A DNA stretch of 19,333 nt from Chromera velia (Eukaryota; Sar; Chromeraceae): positions 1 to 19,333 of the forward strand of contig JAHBMJ010004524.1 of assembly GCA_018398765.1 (NCBI GenBank), read 5' to 3'. Positions 8,963 to 17,718 of the stretch are shown in pieces (within the stretch, counting starts at the first letter, position 1; each line of letters starts with the position of its first letter). A model generated the notes under the pieces. That model had not been told where the DNA came from, made no database searches, and was given only the letters and a program-made list of their open reading frames with translations. The position numbers were made by a program, and so were the translations under genes.

Positions 8963-11570
8963 ATGGTTGTCTTGTGGAGGTGCACGCGGGGGAGAGCTTG
9001 GCTGCTTCCTTGCTGTGTATGGTTGTTGCTTCTTTCCCAGCTCGCATTGAGTGGGGAGTGTTTTTTACTCCATCGTGTCAGCCGCCGCAGCAGCTTCCGA
9101 AGCCGTCTCCTTGACTCTGTTGCAGATCGGCTCGACAAGGAGACGGCGGAGGCCGTTGAAGTGCGAGAGGAAGCCGCTGTGTCTCCCTACAGGCGCGTGG
9201 AGAGGGGGGGAGTGGAGCTCTATCCGTTGATACCAGAAGTTGGAGAGGGGTCCACGGACGCCGCACCGAAGCTCCCGGCTGGAGAGTTCAAGTCAGGAAG
9301 ACTTCCCAGCCGAACGAGGAGAGAAGAGACAGCCCTAGTTTCCCCAATCATTCCCTCCTATCTCGTCGGACCGCCTCCTCTCCATTCTTTTCGCCTCGCT
9401 CCACTGCACACACCAGTGCAAGAATTCCACTTCTTTCCCTGTGTGACGGGAGGGAGACACCTGTTCCCTCTATGACGTCTCTCAGATACCTGTTTCTTTC
9501 ATTCATTCTGCCTGCGCCTCTCTCTTCTTTGTTGCCCTCAGTCTGTGTTCATCCCGCGGCTCTTGCCTCTTCCCTGCAGACCCCAGCCAGCCCCTCTCCC
9601 TTCAGCTGCCTTCCTTCATTCCGTTTTCATTTTACCTCTTCCTTCCCTGCAGACCCAAACAGTCCCTCGGACAGAATTACTAGGCAGACCAAAATTTCAT
9701 TTCACCTCTTCCTTCCCTGCAAACCCACACAGTCCCTCGGACAGAATTACTTGGCAGACCAAAATTTCATTTCACCTCTTCCTTCCCTGCAGACCCACAC
9801 AGTCCCTCGGACAGAATTACTTGGCAGACCAAAATTTCATTTCACCTCTTCCTTCCCTGCAGACCCACACAGTCCCTCGGACAGAATTACTTGGCAGACC
9901 AAAATTTCATTTCACCTCTTCCTTCCCTGCAGACCCACACAGTCCCTCGGACAGAATTACTTGGCAGACCAAAATTTCATTTCACCTCTTCCTTCCCTGC
10001 AGACCCAAACAGTCCCTCGGACAGAATTACTTGGCAGACCAAAATTTCATCAAGCGCATCTGCCGGCAGTTTCACAACGACAGGTAGGAGGGACTGGGGA
10101 ACAGAGGGGGGGGGGGAGCTCGTTAGTGTTTGGTATTCCGTCGGCGAAAAAGAAAGGAAAAGGGAGCTAGATGATTTACTTTGTGAAATGAAGTGGTACG
10201 TCTCGGCTATGGGTGGGCATGGGCTTGGGTAGGTGTGTGTGTTGTGCGCAAAACTGCCCGAGGATTTGCTTATGTTCTGTTTATGTGAACGACTGGGGGC
10301 GGAACCGCATCTTGCATGGGAGAGTATTAGAAAATTCTACACTAGCAGATCAGCGGAATGATGAAACTGGTCGGTGTGTGTGCCTGTGTGTGCCTCTGTG
10401 TGTATGTGTATGCCTGTGTGCACCTATGTATGCCTGTGTGTGGAAGAGGAACAGGGTGAAGCGCATTCTCTAGTCCTCCCTTGGTCTTCGAGTCTAGCTG
10501 ATGATGTACCTACCTGCACAAGACAGGCTTGCGTGTTTGGCTGCCTCATCTCAATGCACGCTCTCCTTTTCTTTCAATTCCCCTCTATGGATTCCATACA
10601 GCATCTTCTGAGTCATGCACTTCATAATGCACGCACGCAGTGAAGGAGGAGAGAAGGTGATCGAGCTAGGTCCTGGTGCGGGTGCGTTGACGAAGGTGCT
10701 CTTCCAACGCTTCCCCAAAATGACAGTCGTCGAACTGGACCCTCGCAGCATCGCCCTTCTCGGCAAGTCGATGCCGTCTCTAGATATCATTCATGACGAC
10801 GTGCTGCAAATCGACTGGCTCCAACTTGCAAAGGCAAAGGGAGGCAGAGTCTCGGTGGTAGGAAATCTGCCCTACTACATTACCAGTCAGGTCAGTTCCT
10901 CATTCAAGCAGGGTGGGTGGGAAGGAGCTCTAGCCATGCTCTACGAGCTCTCTCCTCTACCTGGCCGGGCTAGTTGCTCGTTTCGAGGGTCAAGCTTCTC
11001 TCTCCGTATACCATGCATATGCGCACAGATAGATACACGTTGCCCTCTGTCCTGTCTGTCCTCCGTTGGTGCTCATGAATGTCTGGGTGTCCTTCTGCAA
11101 GCACACCGTTTCTTTCCCCGTCTTCCCTTCTGCGGACCCAGCCTTTCGTGTCTACAGATCTCACGAATGCTCGATCGATAATGATCTATCCATCTTGAAA
11201 AAGAGGGTCTGCAGCAGAAAGAAAAAACAAAATCTGCAACAACAACTCAGTCGACACAAATCATGATGCCCCCCTTCTCTTCTCTCATTCTGCCCTCTCT
11301 CTGCTTCTTTGGCTGTTTGCAGATTCTCTTCTGTCTCATCGACGCCTGGAGGGTAATTGATCAGGCGGTCGTCACAACGCAGTGGGAAGTGGCAGAGGTA
11401 CGGGTTCAATTTTGTGAATTTATATAACTATTCTGGAAGGCAATCGCGCGTGCAGAGGTGAAGAATAGGGAGGACATAATCTTTCGCTTTCGGGCGTTTT
11501 GCAGGGAGATCTGCCTCCACTGCCTGTCCCCCAGTCTGATTTGCTGTTTTCCCGTCTGTCTGTCTCTCTC

Positions 11571-11601
<31 letters not shown>

Positions 11602-11981
11602 GTGTGTGGTGTGTCATTAGCTAGTTTTGTGCTTAAATGTACAATGACGCTCGCTGGTTCTGTTTGAATCCATGGGATGCATGGTTGGATCAGTCAGAGA
11701 GTCTTTGTGAAGCAGTAACGCTTACTTGCCGGTCTTGCTCGAACAGGAATGCCTGTTTTAGCATTGCCGAGGTGTTTCTGTTTTCTTTTCCTCTCGCTCG
11801 AAAGTCGTTTTCTCTTTTCTTGATTCCTCTTGTTTTCCTGTCGATCGATCTCCCTTTCCCTTTTACTTTGCAGCGCATCGTAGCAAAACCAGGCGACAAG
11901 CAGTATAGTATCCTGTCGGTCGTCTTTCAACTCTATTCAAGGTCGGTCTGTCAGCTTGCTTCTAACATTGTGTGCATAGAC

Positions 11982-12015
<34 letters not shown>

Positions 12016-14256
12016 GAAGGAAGGAAGGAAGAAAGAAAGAAAGACACGAAAGCCGGTAAAGAAGTCAAACAAGAAAGGAGGAGGACGGCGCATGTCTCCG
12101 GAGGCCTGCGCCCTCCCTCCCTCCATGGCTCCAGGCAGGCAGGCAGGATTTGATTGAGGGCAAGCAAGTCGGAATTCAGGGAAGAAAGGAATGAATGAAT
12201 GTCCTCTTCATTCATTCGTTCTTTCGTTCGTTCTTTCACCCCTCCTGTTTCCCTCGATCTGCCCATGCAAATCCCCTGATCGATCGATCGAGACACCCAC
12301 CCCATTTTCCCACCTTGGCCGGATTCTTTTGACGCACGCAACATGGCAGTTGAAGCCTATGAGAGCCATGCAGATATGATTTTCGCATCTGTCATCCCCC
12401 GAGTTCGCTTTCAGAATTAAGTGTCTAGCATGATTCTTTTCGCCTTTTTCTACGGGGTGTCCGATGACGTGAACAGAAGTTCAAGAACAGGCTTTCCAGC
12501 AGAAAAGGAAAATCGATAGATACGCATCTTCTCTCAAAACTCTTCCTGCAAGTGCTTGACGACTGTTTCTCCCGCACAGTTCTTATCTAGACACTTTTTA
12601 CGCACCTTTTTGTCTCTTGGCTAAGACCCCATCGCTTCATTTCTTTCTGCTATCATGCAGCCCAAAGTTTCACTTGACGCTTCTCTTCGTCTGTCTGTTG
12701 TTTCATCTCCTCTTGGTGCCATGACTCTCTGCGCTTTCCCCCTCTTTTGCCTTTTTTGTCTCTCTATCTGTGTGACAGGCCTAAACTGCTCTTCAAGATT
12801 CCCCCCACGGTCTTCTATCCAAAACCGAAGGTCAGTCACTTTGCATTCGCGCAGCCACCCAAAGGATAGATCAAACGTCCGCGACTCCATGCAGTTTTGG
12901 AACAGCCCTGCAGTGTGTCTGTCGGTCTTCGGGAGGCAGAGCGAGCCTAGACGTCCAGGGGGACGCAAACAAGGACAGGGGGTTAGAGTAAGACTAGAAG
13001 GCAAGGTTACCACACCCATCTAATTGCATACACGAAAATAAATGGTCTGTTTGTGTCTGTCAGATTGAATCTTGGAAGAGCGAGAGCGAGAAAGCGATCC
13101 TTACTGATCGCAAGACACGGTGTGCAGAAAGTTGGAGGGAACAAAGGATCAGTCATACTCGTAGCAGGTTTGCCAGGTCTTTGTTGAACGAGGCAGAAGA
13201 CGGCTGGAAAGTGAGAGAAAGGAAGAAAGCAGGTAACAGTCCTGGCTTGAAAGAAGGGCATATATCTCGTGTTGTCTTTTCATGTTTCCAACTTGCTTCA
13301 TACGCTCTCGCCCTCCCTTCATTTCAGTATGTTTTCCCTTCCTTTCCATTGTCTTCTTTTGCGTTTTCTTTCTTTCAGGTTGACTCTGCTCTCCTTCACA
13401 TTTCCTTTCCAGAGGACAGACCCTCCTTTGGCGTCTCCGCACTCAGACTGAAAGAAGTTGTGCACTCGGCATTTCGGCAACGAAGGAAGACCCTCAGGCA
13501 GAGCCTCAAGGTCAGAGAGAGGGACAGACGGATTGATAGATAATCAGATACACAGATGAACAAGCAGACTGGGAAAGAGAGAAAGAGAGAAAGGGACGGA
13601 AAAGGATGGGCGGAAGAAGGAGAGCTCCGAAAGCCTTCCCAGACTTGCACAGCCCCCAAGCATTCGTTATAATGCCGTCCAAAACAAGGAATCCGAAGAT
13701 GGAAACAGGATGGAAAAAAAGAACCAGAAGGGACTCACATCCACTGCCGCGTATGTCTGCCGTCTATCAGAGGAGAAAGTTATGGAGCAAAAAGGAAAAG
13801 GAGACGGAGGCTGAGCGAGAACGCGGTTGGAAGGTTCGAACGATGAAAAGTGCCATGCAGGTACATTAATCTGTTAACTGGCTCTGCCTACCCGCCCATT
13901 CTGCACATTCCCTGCACTTTTTGTTCCATCTGGTAGTCTGGATCTCTTTTGTGTTTGAGCTGTCTGCATCGCTCCAATCACTCACCTGCAGTCGCATGAA
14001 TTTGTTCGTTCGTTCAGGCTGTCTATCAGTCAGCCGGGTTGAAGGAACTTCCAGGCGACTGGGGGGGGCTTCGTGCTCAGCAGGTCTCGCCGGAAGGATT
14101 TGTTGAGCTCACAAAGGCCATATTTGGCGAGGTCAGCGTCCCTGCATACCTGCCAGTCTGTGTGTACACACGCGTCTCTTTGTTGGTTTGTTTTTTTCTT
14201 TGTTTGTTTCTACGTACCAGAAACAAAGGTGAAAAGTCCCAGTGAATACGCAGCTC

Positions 14257-14289
<33 letters not shown>

Positions 14290-14417
14290 GTGCATGTGCG
14301 TATGTGTGTGCGTGAGAGAGAGAGAGAGAGTGCGTGAGAAAGAGAGAGAGAGTGTGCGTGCGTGTGTGTGCGTGCGTGTGTATGTGTGTCTCTCTCTCGC
14401 TCTCGCTCTCGCTCTCG

Positions 14418-14478
<61 letters not shown>

Positions 14479-14679
14479 CGTGCGTCCGTGCATGTGTGCG
14501 CGCGCGTGCGTGAGAGGAGGGGGGAGAGAGACAGAGAGAGGTGCTCGCGTGTGTCTAGGCGTGTGTGCTCTCGCTGCGTCCCTTCTAGCCTTCTTTCCTC
14601 TGCTTCTCCCTCCTGAGTGCAGGCAGAGGAGGGCAGGGTAACACGGGTATGGCGGAAGGCAAAACATGGAGACTACTGA
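8963..14679 (+). CDS. ksgA: plastid-targeted rRNA adenine dimethyltransferase (KsgA/RsmA/Dim1 family), nine exons
   Basis: The family uses S-adenosylmethionine to make N6,N6-dimethyladenines in the small-subunit rRNA 3' hairpin. Exons: 8963-9291, 10003-10083, 10641-10890, 11323-11397, 11874-11941, 12779-12830, 13379-13510, 14018-14131, 14623-14679. All introns are GT-AG, all phases agree, and the product is 385 residues. Motifs in family order: PKQSLGQNYLADQNF (111-125), SAM site VIELGPGAGALT (143-154), acidic VVELDP (166-171), catalytic NLPY (212-215), WEVAERIVAKPGDKQYS (241-257), FKIPPTVFYPKPKVDSALL (273-291), FRQRRKT (317-323). Residues 1-110 form an added leader: basic start, hydrophobic WLLPCCVWLLLLSQLAL, probable cleavage near GEC, then Phe and an Arg/Ser-rich stretch. 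This is the bipartite pattern of complex-plastid import, so plastid 16S rRNA is the likely substrate. The last exon is the least certain because it carries no family motif. Confidence 0.9.
9631..10050 (+). repeat. six tandem 70-bp units duplicating a 3' splice site and the start of exon 2
   Basis: Exact 70-bp period: 9631-9700, 9701-9770, 9771-9840, 9841-9910, 9911-9980 and 9981-10050. Each unit has the tract CCTCTTCCTTCCCTGCAG followed by 48 bases that encode the LGQNYLADQNF motif. Only the last unit runs on into the rest of exon 2. The AG acceptors are at 9651, 9791, 9861, 9931 and 10001; copy 2 has AA instead of AG at 9721-9722. Copies differ at few positions: 1 and 6 share ACCCAAAC where 2-5 have ACCCACAC, and copy 1 has TAGGCAG for TTGGCAG. 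The unit has no stop in any frame. A diverged acceptor-like segment at about 9565-9583 may be an older partial copy. Confidence 0.97.
11569..11614 (+). repeat. TG microsatellite in intron 4
   Basis: A CT run passes into (TG)n and then a GGTGT-type variation within intron 4 (11398-11873) of the methyltransferase gene. Confidence 0.9.
11978..12044 (+). repeat. GAAA/GGAA microsatellite in intron 5
   Basis: Repeated AAAG, then AAGG, then AAAG again form a pure purine tract in intron 5 (11942-12778) of the methyltransferase gene. A complementary pyrimidine tract (TTCG/TTTC words) lies at 12216-12239 in the same intron. Confidence 0.9.
14252..14520 (+). repeat. compound microsatellite in intron 8
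   Basis: Blocks of (TG)n, TATG, (GA)n, CTCTCG, (CT)n and again (TG)n follow one another with little unique sequence. The block lies in intron 8 (14132-14622) of the methyltransferase gene and explains the long but meaningless open frames seen there on both strands. Confidence 0.95.
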
Positions 14680-15295
14680 TGTCATCTGATGTGATTCATC
14701 CAATTTTATGCAAATGTGAACGTATGCATGAATCATGTTTGAATCATGACGGATTCATATCAATAATAATTGTAAAGTTTTCAAGATATTATTTATATTT
14801 TATGGTTTTGAATTATTTTGAATTCTAGTTTGAATTCTAGGTTTGAATTACCAGTAGTATAGTAGTATTTACTACGCTTATCACTGGTATTTTCCGTAAT
14901 GACTCTAGCATAGCATAGCAGTAATGACTATGTTCACTCCTATCAATTGACAGTGCTCTAGGGCACCACTAATCACTAATCACTAAAAAAAAAATTGTTA
15001 AATTACAATCATGCCTATATAACTTAGTAGCCATAACTTATCATGCATATATAAACTTGAAATGCATATCATTTTCTAACTCTTTGTTAAATTTAGCTGC
15101 TTTCAAATTTTAATATAGTGTTTAGAAGTTTGGTTCGCTCTGGATCGAATTATTAAAGGTTAAATTTAAAGTTTCTGCTTTGCATGTTGTGACTTGCCAA
15201 AAGAATTTTATGAAACCATGATAAATTTACCATATTGGCTTAGAGTCACCAACGAAGTGTACTCTCTAATTATGTATATCTCGTCTCATGCGAGA
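14680..15295. other. AT-rich convergent intergenic region
   Basis: This lies between the stop codons of two converging genes. It is much richer in A and T than its flanks, with a short repeat of GAATTCTAG and GTTTGAATT near 14808-14850, AATCACT repeats near 14968-14984 and an A run at 14985-14994. I find no coding frame or RNA gene. It probably holds both 3' untranslated regions and polyadenylation sites. Confidence 0.6.
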
Positions 15296-17019
15296 TTACG
15301 ACGACGGGCCTCTTCTTTTTGGGCGAAATACCCCTGGCAATGCCGAAACCCACTCTAAAGCCGGATTCGATTCTTCCGGCTTTTGTGAACAAGAACAAGC
15401 CCGACCACCTTTGCAAAAGGCCTTCTGGCCACTTCCATCTCCCTCCGCCGCCCCCTGTACAAATACCTTCTGCCGTTCCTCTGCGGCAGCTTCACGCCCT
15501 CTGCTGTCCTTAACATTTTCAGGAGGCGCCGACATAAGCGACTTCGCCTGCATCCGCGTGGCCTCTGCCCCCATAACCGAAGAGGAGGACGAGGAAGAGG
15601 AGAGGTTGTGTTCCCGAGGACGGAACGCCTCGATCGGGTCATTCTCTGCCTCTGAGTCCGTCAGACTCACTGTGATGCTAACGGTTTCCGTCGGACTCTC
15701 AGCAGGGCTGTCTTCTGCTCTCTCTGCAGGGGGAGAATCAAGTTGTTGAAAACGCACGCCTCCCCTTGTTGCAACCTCCTCCTCGACATGTCCCCTCCAG
15801 TTGCCATCTGGGCGGAAGGACGGAAAGGCAACGTCTCTTTGTCCAGAAAGGCGGCGCTGTTCCGACACTTCTTTTGTGTCAAATTCTGCCTTCCGGGCCC
15901 GCTTTCCTCTCCCCCTCTTCCTCTTTCGGTGTTTGCACGTCTGAAGAAATCCCCCCCTCCCCTCTTCTGGACGCCTGACCACCCCCGCTCGAGTCAAAAT
16001 GCCCACTGTCTCTTTGTAACTGCAGGGGTCCGACCTCCTGTCCTCAAGGTCGTCATCTCCCTCTCCCTCAGGGCCGATTCTGCAAAGCGAAGAGCATGCA
16101 GTGGGTGAGTGCCTCGAAACCTCCACAGCCTTCCTCACCTCCGCACTACACATGCGGAAGGCCTGGGCGAGCCCCGGGGTCTGTCGGCGTCGCCCGAGGA
16201 CGAAGGCGAAGGCTCCAAACGCGACTGCGCGGAGGCTCTCCAAAGAAGGACAGGGCCGGTCCAGACGATCCACCCCGCTCCCCCATTGGACACGTATGCC
16301 CAGGCAAGAGTGCGCTGCCGCGTGAGAGCGCTGAGACAACGCACAGGCGAACCGCGCAAGAGAGGCGAAGAGTCCTGCATGCAACCAGTGACGCACGCAC
16401 ACACGCACCCGGAAGGAAGAACACACAGAGAGAGCGAAACCGAGACCACAGGCAGGCAGGCAGGAAAGGAAGGTCCACCAGAATTAAACAATTAATGAAA
16501 CAAATGAACGAACAAAACGGACTGCAGGGACGGACGGGCCTTTTCAAAGAAAGTAATGACACGCTGCCATGCAGCAAACACGAGACAGACAGGTCCCTCC
16601 CCTCATGCACTGCTCAATCAATCGAGTACCAACCACTCCACTCCATGCATGCATGCAGGCTGGAAGGAAGGAATGGGGGCATCAACCACGACCAGTCAGT
16701 CAGTCAGTCAGTCAGACCATCCGAAGCAAAAACTGGCATGCATGACATGCAGACCGACTCGATCAATTGTATGAGCTAGCCAACATGTGGACACTCGTAG
16801 ACGCCCCCCTTCCCCCCCCCCCAGCTAATTGTCTCTCTCACTCATCCATCTCCATCCCTCCCTGTCTCCTCAACTCCTCTCCTCTCCTTCCTGCTGCATC
16901 TAGTGACTCACTCACTCACTCACTCACTCACTCTCACTCACTCACTCACTCACTCTCACTCACACTCACTCACTCACTCACTCACTCTCGCACTCACTCA
17001 CTCACTCACTCACTCACTT

Positions 17020-17059
<40 letters not shown>

Positions 17060-17674
17060 TCACTCACTCACTCACTCACTCACTCACGCACTCACTCACT
17101 CACTCACTCACTCACTTGCATTAAAGCGTTCGTGTGCGTGCCCCTTGAATCGCTTACGAAGCGTACCCACCGCCGCGACTGTCTTCAGCCCGCACGCAGC
17201 AGAGATGAGGAACACATTCGAGAGAATCTGCTTGAATATTTCGCACAGGACAAAGGAAACGTGTGAGAAAGCAATGGAGGGCGGAGAATGCAGAAAGAAA
17301 GAAAGAAAGAAAAGGCCTGCACGCATACCCACCCGACAAGAAAGAAACAAACAGTCGCCGGACAGACAGATGAAGAAGGAAGGAAGGAGGGAAGGAAGGA
17401 AGGAAGCTGAGAGGGGAGGAACCAAAGGAGTCGACTGAACGACTGACGCACGCATGGCGGAGGGGAGAGGGGTTTCATAGACAGAGAGATACTCTTCATG
17501 ATTGAAGGAAAACCTGTCCATTGCCTACCTCCTCAAACAGACATACGCAAACACACAAACATCCACAAACACACACAGGTTGACACAAGCGTGCAGGTAC
17601 ACATCAACACACAAAAATTCACACCACCTACCCACCTGCCCTCCCCGACACTCGTCAAAAGAAAGAAAGAAAGG

Positions 17675-17718
<44 letters not shown>

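Noticed and set aside
9631-10050. CRISPR-like array
   Set aside because: The units are contiguous with no unique spacers and the setting is a eukaryotic intron.
9472-10170. Repetitive 232-residue plus-strand protein
   Set aside because: The apparent 70-residue repeat arises because a 70-bp unit without stops cycles through three frames. Splicing of the flanking exons shows this is mostly intron.
14077-14736. His/Thr-rich minus-strand frame of 219 codons
   Set aside because: It is the translation of microsatellites in intron 8, antisense to exons 8 and 9 of the methyltransferase gene.
16096-16779. 227-codon plus-strand frame
   Set aside because: It is antisense to the last TERT exon and its intron, and has no motif.
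16767-17438. Ser/Leu/Thr/His repeat protein on the plus strand
   Set aside because: It is the translation of the CACT tetranucleotide array inside a TERT intron.
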